Positions 1 through 11,573 of a stretch of DNA of 64,000 bases are shown piece after piece. The DNA comes from Streptomyces niveus (GTDB taxonomy: Bacteria; Actinomycetota; Actinomycetes; Streptomycetales; Streptomycetaceae). How positions within the stretch are numbered: the first letter of the stretch is position 1; every line of letters begins with the position of its first letter. The notes below the pieces were generated by a model. The model did not search any database, was not told where the DNA came from, and worked only from the letters and a program-made list of their open reading frames with translations. The position numbers were made by a program, and so were the translations under genes. The stretch is taken from contig NZ_CP018047.1 in NCBI RefSeq assembly GCF_002009175.1, positions 3,410,001 through 3,474,000 of the forward strand, written 5' to 3'.

Positions 1-780
1 CGCCGCCACGTACGCGGCGCGCCCCAACTCCGCGTGTCCGGCCTCGGACGGGCAGATCGACTTGGGGTCGAGCCCACTGCCGATCAGCACGATCCGTTCG
101 GCGGCGCGCGCCACCAGGCCGTTGTACGAGCCGAAGGGGCGCAGCGCCAGCAGTTCGCCGTGCACCACGGCCGCCGTGACGAGCGCGGGCGCCGAACTCC
201 CCTGGACCACCAGCTCCGAGAGGCCGTCCAGCCGTCCGGCCACCTCGTCGGCGCCGGGCAGCGGTGCCTCGATCAGCGGTTTGGGGCTGTCCGGCCCCGG
301 CGCCTCGACGACCGGTTCACCGGCGAGCCTCGGCCGGCCCACCGTCTCCCCCGCGATCCCGGAACCTTCGGCAGCCGTGACCTCAGCGCCGACGCCACCG
401 GCCGCCACCAGATGCAGCCGCGCCAGTACCCGTACCGGCGACTGTCGCCAGATGGAGAGGAGTTGGCCCGCCTCGGCCGTCAGGCGCAGCGCCGCCCCCA
501 CCGTCAGCGCGTCGGCCGAGGAGCCGAAGTCGCTGCGCCTGCGCACCTCTTCCAGCGCCCAATCCGCCCCGGAGAGCGCCGCCGATCCGCGCGCCGCACG
601 CAGCGCCGCCTCCGAGGTGACCTCGTTGCTGCGCCGTCTCATCACCCGGTGCCCGTAGACCCGGTCGACCGCCTCGCGCACCGAATCCACCGCGTCGGGG
701 ACGCCCGGCAGGGAGCCAAGTGTGGCGAGAGGGTCATGCCCTCGTGGAGCGGACGAAGCGTTCGAAGCTGTCGTACTCAT
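1..780 (-). CDS. Fic/Fido-like protein, partial (3' end outside window)
   Basis: The reading frame opens with ATG on the minus strand and runs off the left edge after 260 codons, so the C-terminus is missing. The visible end contains HGELLALRPFGSYNGLVAR, which resembles a degenerate Fic motif (HPFxxGNGRxxR) in which the second Gly and the Arg pocket are altered. Fic proteins transfer AMP or related groups to target proteins; with these changes activity is uncertain. From memory, relatives at this place in Streptomyces are often labelled oxidoreductase without good reason. It is divergent from the ATPase gene to its right, with about 100 bp between them. The family call rests on one motif and gene position. 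Confidence 0.6.
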   Translation of the reverse strand, partial: MSTTASNASSAPRGHDPLATLGSLPGVPDAVDSVREAVDRVYGHRVMRRRSNEVTSEAALRAARGSAALSGADWALEEVRRRSDFGSSADALTVGAALRLTAEAGQLLSIWRQSPVRVLARLHLVAAGGVGAEVTAAEGSGIAGETVGRPRLAGEPVVEAPGPDSPKPLIEAPLPGADEVAGRLDGLSELVVQGSSAPALVTAAVVHGELLALRPFGSYNGLVARAAERIVLIGSGLDPKSICPSEAGHAELGRAAYVAA

Positions 781-882
781 AGGTAGCAAGGCTACGCGCC
801 CGCAGCGCGCGCCCCACGTTGGAGTGGTCTTCTTCACCGGAAATGACAGCGCACAGCAACAACAGCACTACGCTAGGTGAAC

Positions 883-1869
883 ATGAAGATCGCTTTCGTG
901 GGGAAGGGCGGCAGCGGCAAGACGACGCTGGCCTCGCTCTTCATCCGCCATCTGACCGCCAACGAGGCCCCCGTCATCGCGGTGGACGCCGACATCAACC
1001 AGCACCTCGGGGCCGCGCTCGGTCTCGACGAGGAGCAGACCGCCGCGCTGCCCGCGATGGGCGCGCATCTCCCGCTCATCAAGGAGTATCTGCGCGGCAC
1101 CAACCAGCGGATCACGTCCGCCGACTCGATGATCAAGACGACGCCCCCGGGCGAGGGGTCCCGGCTGCTGCGGGTCCGCGAGTCCAACCCGTTGTACGAA
1201 GCCTGCGCCCGCACCGTCCGGCTGGACGACGGCGACATCCAGCTGATGGCCACGGGCCCCTTCACGGAGTCCGACCTGGGGGTGGCCTGCTACCACTCCA
1301 AGGTCGGCGCGGTCGAACTCTTCCTGAACCATCTCGTCGACGGCCCGGACGAGTACGTCGTGGTCGACATGACGGCGGGCTCGGACTCGTTCGCGTCCGG
1401 GATGTTCACCCGGTTCGACATGACGTTCCTGGTGGTGGAGCCGACACGCAAGGGGGTGTCGGTCTACCGCCAGTACAAGGAGTACGCGCGGGACTTCGGC
1501 ATCGCGCTGAACGTCGTCGGCAACAAGGTCCAGGCCCAGGACGACGTGGACTTCCTCCAGGACGAGGTGGGCGACGACCTGCTCGTCACCGTCGGCCACT
1601 CCAACTGGGTGCGGTCCATGGAGAAGGGCCGCCCCGCCCCCTTCGAACTGCTGGAGGCGGAGAACCGCGTGGCGCTCCAGGTCCTGGAGGACGCGGCCGA
1701 GGACTCGTACGCGAACCGCGACTGGGAGCGCTACACGCGGCAGATGGTGCACTTCCACCTCAGGAACGCGGAGAGCTGGGGCAACGCGAAGACCGGCGGG
1801 GACCTGGCCGCGCAGGTCGACCCGGCGTTCGTGCTCCGCGAGGACGCGGCGGTTCCGCAGCCGAGCTGA
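883..1869 (+). CDS. CooC/MinD-family P-loop ATPase
   Basis: A 328-residue cytoplasmic ATPase. The N-terminus MKIAFVGKGGSGKTT is a deviant Walker A (KGGxGKT) typical of the SIMIBI class (MinD, CooC, NifH), followed by VDAD for the switch region and VVVDMTAG for Walker B. Closest in layout to CooC-like nickel-insertion ATPases, but no carbon monoxide dehydrogenase genes are nearby, so the client is unknown. I chose ATG two codons after a possible GTG (877), because the Walker motif normally begins right at the N-terminus and AGGTGA lies just upstream. It is convergent with the deacetylase lipoprotein gene. Confidence 0.82.
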   Translation: MKIAFVGKGGSGKTTLASLFIRHLTANEAPVIAVDADINQHLGAALGLDEEQTAALPAMGAHLPLIKEYLRGTNQRITSADSMIKTTPPGEGSRLLRVRESNPLYEACARTVRLDDGDIQLMATGPFTESDLGVACYHSKVGAVELFLNHLVDGPDEYVVVDMTAGSDSFASGMFTRFDMTFLVVEPTRKGVSVYRQYKEYARDFGIALNVVGNKVQAQDDVDFLQDEVGDDLLVTVGHSNWVRSMEKGRPAPFELLEAENRVALQVLEDAAEDSYANRDWERYTRQMVHFHLRNAESWGNAKTGGDLAAQVDPAFVLREDAAVPQPS

Positions 1870-2035
1870 ACGGCGACGTGGCGGTACGGGCGGTGCGTCG
1901 AGGCACCCGCCCGTACCACCGCCCGAACCGCTCGTACCGCCCGAACGCTCGGACCGCCCGCACCTCCCGGGCGCCCCGAGCACCCCGAGCACCCCGAGCG
2001 TCGGACCGCCCGAACGCTCAGCGCGCCGTCGTTCC

Positions 2036-3394
2036 CTACTCGGAGCCCGCGCCGGGGTCCGCGTCCGGAACCGTTGCGGAGTCCGGGGCGGCCGACGAGT
2101 CGGAAGCCTCCGGACCCGCCGGAGCCGCGGGGGCCGTCGGGGAGGCCGGTGCCTTGGGAGCCGTCAGATACGACTGCCAGCCGCCCTTGGGCTTCTGACC
2201 CACAGCCAGCCCCCGCAGCCTTTCGAGCGTCTCCGGGTCCTGCGCGTCCAGCCAGTCCGCGAGTTCCTTGAAGGTCACGCACCGCACGCCGTCCTTCACA
2301 CAGACGGTCTTGATCGTCTCCTCGACGGCGCGCATGTACGTGCCGCCGTTCCACGACTCGAAGTGGTTGCCGATGATCAGCGGCGCCCGGTTGCCGTCGT
2401 ACGCGCGGCCGAAGGCCTGGATCAGACCGTCACGCATCTGATTGCCCCAGTACTCGTGCTGGGACGGGTCGCCGTTGACCGTCTTCGACTGGTTGAACAT
2501 GAAGTTGTAGTCCATCGAGAGCGTCTCGAACTGCCGCCCCGGCACCGGGACGAGCTGGAGCGGGATGTCCCACATGCCCTCGGTCTTCTTCGGCCAGACC
2601 TGGGTGCCGACGCCGCTGGAGTCGTAGCGGAAGCCCATCGGCTTCGCCGCCAGCATCATGTTCTTCTGCCCTTCCAGACAGGGCGTGCGGGCGCCGACGA
2701 GCTCCTTCTCGTAGTCGAAGGGCAGCGGGGCCTCGGCGGTCAGGCCGGTGTTGGTCTTCCAGTTCTTGACGAACGCCTTGGCCTGGCTGATCTCGCTCTG
2801 CCACTCCTCGACGGACCAGCTGCCGACCCCGCCGTTCGCCCCGCAGAAGTGGCCGTTGAAGTGGGTGCCGATCTCGTTGCCGTCCTGCCAGGCGCCGCGC
2901 AGCTCACGCAGTGTGTTCCTGATGCCCTCGGTGTCGTTGAAGCCGATGTCCGAGCGGCCGACGGCGTGCTGCGGCGGGCTGTACTGCTTGGACTTGTCCT
3001 TCGGCAGCAGATAGACGCCGCTGAGGAAGTACGTCATCTTCGCGTCGTACTTCTTGCCCACCTCGCGGAAGTGGGAGAAGAGCTTCTGGCTGTCCTCGCC
3101 GGCCCCGTCCCAGGAGAACACCACGAACTGGGGCGGTTTCTGACCGGGCTTCAGTCGCTCCGGTTTGAGTACACCGGGCTGGGCGCCGGTGTACGCGGTC
3201 GAGCCGTCGCCGATGAGGCGCACCGCGCTCTTGGCCGGCCCCGCCCCCTTCTTCGCCCCATGGGAGCCGTCCTCGGACTCGGCGTTGGTCTTGTCCTTCG
3301 GTTCCGGCGAACCGGCCCCCGAACATCCGGCGAGTCCCACGGCCAGCGCCGTGACAGCCGCGCCGCAGACGATCCTCTTCGTGACGGCCAGCAT
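2036..3394 (-). CDS. Lipoprotein of polysaccharide-deacetylase type
   Basis: A 452-residue exported lipoprotein. The first 25 residues form a signal peptide ending in a lipobox (VGLAGC), so Cys-24 should be lipidated and the protein held on the outer face of the membrane. A low-complexity linker follows, then a NodB-like catalytic domain starting with FSWDGAGEDS (metal-binding Asp region) and a THFNGHF motif that can supply the two His ligands of a zinc carbohydrate esterase. The C-terminal 50 residues are Ala/Pro/Ser-rich and look unstructured. A GGAGGTG ribosome site stands before ATG. The substrate is probably a cell-wall polysaccharide; this is inference. Confidence 0.78.
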   Translation of the reverse strand: MLAVTKRIVCGAAVTALAVGLAGCSGAGSPEPKDKTNAESEDGSHGAKKGAGPAKSAVRLIGDGSTAYTGAQPGVLKPERLKPGQKPPQFVVFSWDGAGEDSQKLFSHFREVGKKYDAKMTYFLSGVYLLPKDKSKQYSPPQHAVGRSDIGFNDTEGIRNTLRELRGAWQDGNEIGTHFNGHFCGANGGVGSWSVEEWQSEISQAKAFVKNWKTNTGLTAEAPLPFDYEKELVGARTPCLEGQKNMMLAAKPMGFRYDSSGVGTQVWPKKTEGMWDIPLQLVPVPGRQFETLSMDYNFMFNQSKTVNGDPSQHEYWGNQMRDGLIQAFGRAYDGNRAPLIIGNHFESWNGGTYMRAVEETIKTVCVKDGVRCVTFKELADWLDAQDPETLERLRGLAVGQKPKGGWQSYLTAPKAPASPTAPAAPAGPEASDSSAAPDSATVPDADPGAGSE

Positions 3395-3688
3395 CCGCCC
3401 ACCTCCTCAGATTCTGTGCGTTGAAGCGTCGAAACGCCGGGCACGGCGCCGAGCGCCGACAACGTCGCACTGGGACCCGAGGGGATCCGGTATGACAAGC
3501 CGTACAAAATGACTAATCACTGGCGCGGGTGAAAGTTTGCCCCATTTGCCCTGAAAGTCATGCCTGAATCTTTACTCTCCATTACGATCCATTTACTGAG
3601 CGTTGATGATCCCGCCACGGCACGCCGTGACCCACGGCCCCGGCCCCCCATGTCCCGTGACCGCGCCGCCCCGGAGGAGACGGGAACC

Positions 3689-6181
3689 ATGTCTGCCTGC
3701 GTCCCCACACACGAAGACAAGCTCCACAGCCCCCCGCCCGGCCGGCGGAGGGGATTCCGGATCGCCGGAGCGGACGTGTCCGCCTCCATCTCGGTCTTCC
3801 TGATCGCGCTGCCGCTCTCCCTCGGCATCGCGCTCGCCACCGGTGCCCCGCTCCAGGCCGGTCTCGTCGCCGCGGCGGTCGGCGGCATCGTGGTCGGCCG
3901 CCTCGGTGGCGCGCCGCTCCAGGTCAGCGGGCCGGCGGCCGGTCTGACCGTCGTCACGGCCGACCTGATCCACCAGTACGGCTGGCGCACCACCTGCGCC
4001 ATCACCGTGCTCGCGGGCCTCGCCCAACTCGGCCTCTCCGCGCTGCGCGTCGCCCGCTCGGCGCTCGCCGTGAGCCCGGCGATCGTGCACGGCATGCTGG
4101 CCGGCATCGGCGTCACGATCGCTCTCGCGCAGCTGCACATCGTCCTCGGCGGCAGCCCGCAGAGCTCGGCCGTCGCCAACGTCCAGGCGCTGCCGGCCCA
4201 GTTGGCCGATCTGCACCCGGCCTCGATCACCGTGAGCGCGCTGACCGTGGGCGTGCTGCTCGCCTGGCCGCGTATCCCCGGGCGTACGGGACGGATCCTG
4301 CGGAAGGCGCCCGCCGCCCTCGCGGCGGTGGCCGCCGCGACCCTCGTGGCCGTCGCCGCGGGGCTGAGCCTCGACCGGGTCGACCTGCCCTCCTGGAGCA
4401 GTCACGCACTGCCGGAGATGCCGCAGGGGCCGGTGCTCGGACTGATGGCCGCCGTTCTCACCGTCACCCTGGTCGCCAGCGTCGAGTCACTGCTGTCGGC
4501 GGTCGCCGTCGACAAGCTGGTGGCCGCCCGCAAGGACCAGAAGGTCCAGATTCCTCGCGCCCGGCTCGACCGGGAGCTGACCGGGCAGGGCGCCGCCAAC
4601 GTCGTCTCCGGCGCACTCGGCGGGCTGCCGATCACCGGCGTCGCCGTCCGCAGCGCGGCGAACGTGGCCGCGGGCGGCGTCAGCCGTCACTCGACGATGC
4701 TGCACGGGCTGTGGGTGGCCGTCGCCGCGCTCTTCCTGGTGCCGGTGCTCGACCTGATCCCGCTGGCCGCTCTCGCCGCGCTGGTCATGGTCATCGGCAT
4801 CCAGCTGGTCAACGTCGTCCACATGCGCAACGTGCAGCGCAATCGCGAACTGCTCGTCTACGTGGGGACGCTGGCCGGTGTGGTGTTCACCGGCGTTCTG
4901 GAGGGGGTGGCCATCGGGATCGCGCTGGCGGTCGGTGTCGCGCTCCACCGGCTCACCCGGACGCGGATCACGCTGGAGGAGCGGGACGGCGTCCACCGGC
5001 TCCGCGCACGCGGTCAGTTGACGTTCCTGGCCGTCCCGCGGCTGAGCCGACTTCTGCACCAGGTACCCCAGGGCAGCGACTGCGTGGTCGAGTTGGACGG
5101 ATCGTTCATGGACCACGCGGCGTACGAGGCGCTGCACGACTGGCAGGTCGCGCATCTGGCCCGGGGCGGCACGGTCGAGTTCGCCGGCGGATCGGGGGAC
5201 CCGATCGCCGAGCCCGCCGAACCGGTGCTGGGGTCGGACACCTGCTGCCGGCCATGGACACCCTGGCGCAACCACCACTGCGGCGCCCCCGTGGAGCAGC
5301 CCCGGACGGAGGGGCGGACGGCGGACAAGCAGTGGGTGTCGAGCCGGGTCCAGGGCGGGCAACTGGCCAGCGGCCTCAGCTCGTTCCAGCGCCATACGGC
5401 TCCGCACGTACGGGGCGAGCTGGCGCGGCTGGCGCGTGAGGGCCAGCAGCCCTCGCAACTCTTCCTCACCTGCGCGGACTCGCGGCTGGTGACCAGCATG
5501 ATCACGGCGAGCGGTCCCGGCGATCTGTTCACCGTCCGCAATGTCGGCAATCTGGTCCCCCTCCCGGGGGAGGAGGGCGCGGAGGGGCAGGACGAATCGG
5601 TGGCGGCGGCGATCGAGTACGCGGTCGATGTCCTCCAGGTCGAGTCCATCACAATCTGCGGGCACTCCGGATGCGGCGCGATGCAGGCCCTCCTCAGCAC
5701 GCCCGACGCTCCCGACGCCCCTGACACCCCCGAGACGCAAAACGCACCCGCCACACAGGCCACCGCGCAGTCCACCTCGCCGGCCGGTTCACAGACGGCC
5801 TCACCGACCACCCCGCGATCCGGCTCCTCCCCCCTCACCCGCTGGCTCCGGCACGGCCGGCCCAGCCTGGAGCGGATGCGGAGCCGCGACCACGCGTGGG
5901 CCAGGATCTCCGGCCGGTTGCCGGCCGACGCGGTCGAGCAGCTCTGTCTGACCAATGTCGTCCAGCAGTTGGAACATCTGCGCGCCCATCCGGCGGTGGC
6001 CCGGCGCCTGGCCGAGGGCAGGCTCGAACTGCACGGCATGTATTTCCACGTCGGCGAGGCCCAGGCGTATCTGCTCGCCTCCGACGGGCCGTCCAACGGA
6101 TCGCCGGACGGACCGTCCGGCAGCTCCGACGAGGTGTTCAACCGGGTGGCCCCGACGGCTTTCGAGGAGTCGCGCGCCTGA
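3689..6181 (+). CDS. SulP anion transporter fused to beta-carbonic anhydrase
   Basis: An 830-residue membrane protein. Residues about 25-400 carry the SulP core of many hydrophobic helices (for example the segment starting VFLIALPLSLGIALATGAP) followed by a short cytoplasmic STAS-like stretch. Residues about 560-800 form a beta-class carbonic anhydrase with the zinc ligands visible in LTCADSR and ICGHSGCGAM. The pairing suggests bicarbonate uptake linked to its interconversion with CO2; this follows from the known family fusion. A roughly 60-residue Thr/Pro/Ala-rich insertion sits inside the anhydrase domain just after the HSGC motif. I chose the ATG preceded by GGAGGAGA over an upstream ATG (3560) that lacks a ribosome site. 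Confidence 0.88.
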   Translation: MSACVPTHEDKLHSPPPGRRRGFRIAGADVSASISVFLIALPLSLGIALATGAPLQAGLVAAAVGGIVVGRLGGAPLQVSGPAAGLTVVTADLIHQYGWRTTCAITVLAGLAQLGLSALRVARSALAVSPAIVHGMLAGIGVTIALAQLHIVLGGSPQSSAVANVQALPAQLADLHPASITVSALTVGVLLAWPRIPGRTGRILRKAPAALAAVAAATLVAVAAGLSLDRVDLPSWSSHALPEMPQGPVLGLMAAVLTVTLVASVESLLSAVAVDKLVAARKDQKVQIPRARLDRELTGQGAANVVSGALGGLPITGVAVRSAANVAAGGVSRHSTMLHGLWVAVAALFLVPVLDLIPLAALAALVMVIGIQLVNVVHMRNVQRNRELLVYVGTLAGVVFTGVLEGVAIGIALAVGVALHRLTRTRITLEERDGVHRLRARGQLTFLAVPRLSRLLHQVPQGSDCVVELDGSFMDHAAYEALHDWQVAHLARGGTVEFAGGSGDPIAEPAEPVLGSDTCCRPWTPWRNHHCGAPVEQPRTEGRTADKQWVSSRVQGGQLASGLSSFQRHTAPHVRGELARLAREGQQPSQLFLTCADSRLVTSMITASGPGDLFTVRNVGNLVPLPGEEGAEGQDESVAAAIEYAVDVLQVESITICGHSGCGAMQALLSTPDAPDAPDTPETQNAPATQATAQSTSPAGSQTASPTTPRSGSSPLTRWLRHGRPSLERMRSRDHAWARISGRLPADAVEQLCLTNVVQQLEHLRAHPAVARRLAEGRLELHGMYFHVGEAQAYLLASDGPSNGSPDGPSGSSDEVFNRVAPTAFEESRA

Positions 6182-6211
6182 ACCGTAGCCCCGCCGCATC
6201 CGTGAGAATGT

Positions 6212-6250
6212 GTGGCCCCGTTCCCCACCACAGCCGGGGAACGGGGCCAC
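6212..6250 (+). terminator. Strong hairpin after the SulP-anhydrase gene
   Basis: Two 15-base arms (6212-6226 and 6236-6250) pair perfectly around a 9-base loop, starting 30 bases after the stop codon. The stem is GC-rich and followed by cttactcg, a weak T-tract. It should end transcription before acsA. Confidence 0.8.
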
Positions 6251-6383
6251 TTACTCGTTCCGCCCACCCGTAAGCCCAGCCGCATAGGTCTAAACCAATT
6301 TCCTGAAGACCCTTGTCACCCGGGCATCTGCCTGATGAGCTAGGCCCGGGGACACATAGGACGCCCTGGGAAAGGGAGATGTC

Positions 6384-8339
<1,956 letters not shown>

Positions 8340-8356
8340 GCACCCCTCGGCCGAGC

Positions 8357-8394
8357 AGGAGCCCCCGACGCCTTGCGCCGGGGGCTCCTCTTTG
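8357..8394 (+). terminator. Terminator after acsA
   Basis: Arms aggagcccccg (8357-8367) and cgggggctcct (8379-8389) pair perfectly around an 11-base loop and are followed by ctttg. It starts 18 bases after the acsA stop codon. Confidence 0.82.
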
Positions 8395-8499
8395 TAAAGT
8401 GGGCGGCGCGTCAACAATGTAATAAGGAACCAAAGGTGCGCCGGGAAGTCTGGTCGGCAGGTGATTCGTCATGCCCGCCGAACCGACCGGAGTCCTCCT

Positions 8500-9885
8500 G
8501 TGGCCACCCCGCGCACCTTCCTCGGACGCCTCCCGCTCCCCGAGCGGACGTATCTCGCGAGCGCGCTTCGTACCGAGACGGTCGGCGGTGTCCTGCTGCT
8601 CGTGGCCGCGGTCGCGGCGCTGATCTGGGCCAACACCCCGATCAGCGACAGCTACACGGCCGTAGGCGACTTCCATTTCGGCCCCGCCTCGCTCGGCCTG
8701 GACCTCTCCGTGCGCCACTGGGCCGCGGACGGGCTCCTCGCCGTCTTCTTCTTCGTCGCCGGCATCGAGCTGAAGCGCGAACTGGTCGCCGGGGAGCTGC
8801 GCGACCCCAAGGCCGCAGCCCTCCCCGTGATCGCCGCACTGTGCGGCATGATCATGCCCGCGCTCGTCTATCTGGTGGTCAACGTCGTGGGCGGGGGCTC
8901 CACGGACGGCTGGGCCGTCCCCACGGCCACCGACATCGCCTTCGCCCTCGCCGTACTCGCCGTCCTCGGCACCTCGCTGCCGTCCGCGCTGCGTGCCTTC
9001 CTGCTCACGCTCGCCGTCGTGGACGACCTTTTCGCGATCCTGATCATCGCGATCTTCTTCACCAGCGACATCGACCTGATCGCCCTGGCCGGTGCCTTCG
9101 TGGCTCTCGCCGTCTTCTGGCTCCTCCTCAGGAAGGGGGTGCGGGGCTGGTACGTGTACGTCCCGCTGGCGCTCGTCGTCTGGGCCCTGATGTACAACAG
9201 CGGCGTCCACGCCACCGTCGCGGGCGTCGCGATGGGTCTGATGCTCCGCTGTGTCAGGGACGAGGGCGAGGAGCAGTCGCCCGGCGAGCGCATCGAGCAC
9301 CTCGTCCGCCCGCTGTCGGCCGGTCTCGCCGTACCGCTGTTCGCGCTGTTCTCGGCGGGCGTCCCGGTCAGCGGCGGCGCGCTGACCAGCGTCTTCACCC
9401 GGCCGGAGACCCTGGGCGTGGTCCTCGGGCTCGTCGTCGGCAAGGCGCTCGGCATCTTCGGCGGCACCTGGCTGACCGCGCGCTTCACCCGCGCGGAGCT
9501 CAACGAGGATCTGGCCTGGCCGGACATCCTGGCGGTGGCGACGCTCGCCGGGATCGGCTTCACGGTCTCGCTGCTCATCGGTGAGCTGGCCTTCACCGGC
9601 GATCCGGGGCTGACGGACGAGGTGAAGGCTGCCGTCCTGGCGGGTTCGGTGATCGCCGCCGTACTCGCCGCCGTACTGCTGCGCGTACGGGTCCGTACAT
9701 ACCGGGCGCTTTACGACGCCGAGGAGCTCGACGAGGACATGGACGGCGTCCCCGACATCTACGAGCAGGACGACCCGGCTTACCACCTGAGAATGGCCGC
9801 CATCTACGAGGGGAAGGCAGCTGAACACCGCCGGTTGGCGGAACACGCCGCAGCGACGCGCGAGGACGGCGCCGGTCCGGCATGA
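8500..9885 (+). CDS. nhaA: Na+/H+ antiporter NhaA
   Basis: A 461-residue integral membrane protein with about a dozen hydrophobic helices. The motif AVVDDLFAILIIA contains the two adjacent aspartates that in Escherichia coli NhaA (Asp163-Asp164) bind and carry Na+/H+. The signature around TDIAFALAVLAVLG, a discontinuous helix region, is also present. The last 70 residues are a polar cytoplasmic tail rich in acidic residues and longer than in enterobacterial NhaA. The GTG start chosen has GGAG eight bases upstream; an in-frame GTG at 8461 would add 13 residues. The protein exports sodium in exchange for protons for pH and salt homeostasis. Confidence 0.93.
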   Translation: MATPRTFLGRLPLPERTYLASALRTETVGGVLLLVAAVAALIWANTPISDSYTAVGDFHFGPASLGLDLSVRHWAADGLLAVFFFVAGIELKRELVAGELRDPKAAALPVIAALCGMIMPALVYLVVNVVGGGSTDGWAVPTATDIAFALAVLAVLGTSLPSALRAFLLTLAVVDDLFAILIIAIFFTSDIDLIALAGAFVALAVFWLLLRKGVRGWYVYVPLALVVWALMYNSGVHATVAGVAMGLMLRCVRDEGEEQSPGERIEHLVRPLSAGLAVPLFALFSAGVPVSGGALTSVFTRPETLGVVLGLVVGKALGIFGGTWLTARFTRAELNEDLAWPDILAVATLAGIGFTVSLLIGELAFTGDPGLTDEVKAAVLAGSVIAAVLAAVLLRVRVRTYRALYDAEELDEDMDGVPDIYEQDDPAYHLRMAAIYEGKAAEHRRLAEHAAATREDGAGPA

Positions 9886-9968
9886 TCTGACATCCGGCAT
9901 GATCTGAAGGCGCAGAGCCGGAAGAATCCCAGATCTGCGAGAGCGCAGCCGAAACGAGGGAGTCAACG

Positions 9969-10466
9969 ATGAGCGACCCCGGCAGCCATGCCGCCGTAAC
10001 CACCACCGCCGACGCCGTTCCAGCCGTCCGGGTCAACGGCGACCGCAGTCTCGGCCAGTTGGTCTCGTCGGCGACCGCCGAGATGTCCGCACTGGTGCAC
10101 GACGAGATCGCGCTGGCCAAGGCGGAACTGCGGGAGGACGTCAAGCGGGGCGCGACGGGCGGCGCCGCCATCGGCATCGCGGGAGTGTTCGCGCTCTTCT
10201 CGCTGCCGGTGCTGAGCTTCGCCGCCGCGTACGGGATCCACAACTGGGGCCTGGGGCTTGCGTGGTCGTTCCTGATCGTGGGCGGAGCGTTTCTGCTCCT
10301 GGCGGGTCTGCTGGGCCTGATCGCCATGCGCAAGTTCAAGAAGGTCAAGCCGCCGGAGAAGACCATCGCGTCCGCCAAGCAGTCCGCCGCCGTCCTCCAG
10401 ACGGTCAAGCCACACCCGCGCCCGGTCCATGAGGTGGGCGAGACTGTGGCACGCTCGTCTGCATGA
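9969..10466 (+). CDS. Phage-holin-like (superfamily III) membrane protein
   Basis: A 165-residue protein with a polar N-terminus, an amphipathic segment (LVHDEIALAKAELREDVKR) and two hydrophobic helices near residues 60-85 and 95-120, then a basic tail. This is the layout of the actinobacterial family named holin superfamily III, which is chromosomal and conserved, not a lysis gene. Function unknown; the helices place it in the cytoplasmic membrane. ATG follows AGGGAGTC. Its stop overlaps the start of the next gene (ATGA), so the two are translated together. Confidence 0.8.
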   Translation: MSDPGSHAAVTTTADAVPAVRVNGDRSLGQLVSSATAEMSALVHDEIALAKAELREDVKRGATGGAAIGIAGVFALFSLPVLSFAAAYGIHNWGLGLAWSFLIVGGAFLLLAGLLGLIAMRKFKKVKPPEKTIASAKQSAAVLQTVKPHPRPVHEVGETVARSSA

Positions 10467-11428
10467 CCGCCCCCGAAAACGGCTCTGGCACCCCCTCCGG
10501 CAGCACCCCCGGCGCCACGGTCGCGACCGATGTGCGCCTCGACGGTCCCTGGACGCACCGGGACGTGGCCGCCAACGGGGCCCGCTTCCATATCGCCGAG
10601 ATGGGCGACGGGCCGCTGGTGCTGCTGCTCCACGGTTTCCCGCAGTTCTGGTGGACCTGGCGGCATCAGCTGCCCGCGCTCGCCGAGGCCGGGTACCGGG
10701 CCGTCGCGATGGACCTGCGGGGCGTGGGCGGCAGCGACCGCACGCCCCGCGGTTACGACCCCGCCAATCTGGCCCTCGACATCACCGGTGTGGTGCGCTC
10801 GCTCGGCGAGCCGGACGCCGCGCTCGTCGGGCACGACCTCGGCGGGTATCTCGCCTGGACCGCCGCCGTGATGCGGCCGAAGCTGGTACGTCGGCTCGCG
10901 GTGTCGTCGATGCCGCATCCGCGCCGCTGGCGGTCGGCGATGCTGTCGGACTTCTCGCAGAGCAGGGCCGGCTCGTACATCTGGGGCTTCCAGCGGCCGT
11001 GGCTGCCGGAGCGTCAGCTCGTCGCGGACGACGGGGCGTTGGTGGGCGATCTGATCCGCGGCTGGTCGGGCCCGCAGCCGCCCGACGACAAGACCGTCGA
11101 CATCTACCGGCGGGCGATGACCATCCCCTCCACGGCGCACTGCTCGATCGAGCCGTACCGCTGGATGGTGCGGTCGATGGCGCGGCCGGACGGGATCCAG
11201 TTCAACCGGCGGATGAAGCGGCCCGTGCGGGTGCCGACCCTCCAGCTGCACGGATCGCTCGATCCGGCGATGCGGACGCGTAGTACGGCGGGGTCCGCCG
11301 AGTACGTCGAAGCCCCTTACCGCTGGCGGCTGTTCGACGGTCTTGGCCATTTTCCGCATGAGGAGGACCCGGTGGCGTTCTCCACGGAACTCATCAACTG
11401 GCTGAAGGATCCCGAGCCCGACCGCTGA
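10463..11428 (+). CDS. Alpha/beta hydrolase, epoxide-hydrolase-like
   Basis: A 321-residue enzyme of the alpha/beta hydrolase fold. The oxyanion region HGFPQFWWTW is followed by the nucleophile elbow VGHDLGG, where the nucleophile is Asp and not Ser; this points to an epoxide hydrolase or haloalkane dehalogenase instead of an esterase. The catalytic His lies near the C-terminus in GHFPHEE. It overlaps the holin-like gene by 4 bases. From memory the mycobacterial counterpart in the same order is EphE. The natural substrate cannot be told from sequence. Confidence 0.87.
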   Translation: MTAPENGSGTPSGSTPGATVATDVRLDGPWTHRDVAANGARFHIAEMGDGPLVLLLHGFPQFWWTWRHQLPALAEAGYRAVAMDLRGVGGSDRTPRGYDPANLALDITGVVRSLGEPDAALVGHDLGGYLAWTAAVMRPKLVRRLAVSSMPHPRRWRSAMLSDFSQSRAGSYIWGFQRPWLPERQLVADDGALVGDLIRGWSGPQPPDDKTVDIYRRAMTIPSTAHCSIEPYRWMVRSMARPDGIQFNRRMKRPVRVPTLQLHGSLDPAMRTRSTAGSAEYVEAPYRWRLFDGLGHFPHEEDPVAFSTELINWLKDPEPDR

Positions 11429-11573
11429 TCAGCGCCGCGCGGGGCCGGGGCGCCGCGGCTCACGCGCCCCCTCAGGAACAGTTGTACGACGAACAGCCAA
11501 TTGCCTGGCGCATAGGCCAATTGGCCGAGGCGTGGGCGATTACCGACCATGGGCCCCGGGCACACGTCGGTGT

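Noticed and set aside
9969..10466. Prophage suggested by the holin-like gene
   Set aside because: No other phage gene is near; this holin-like family is part of the conserved actinobacterial chromosome.
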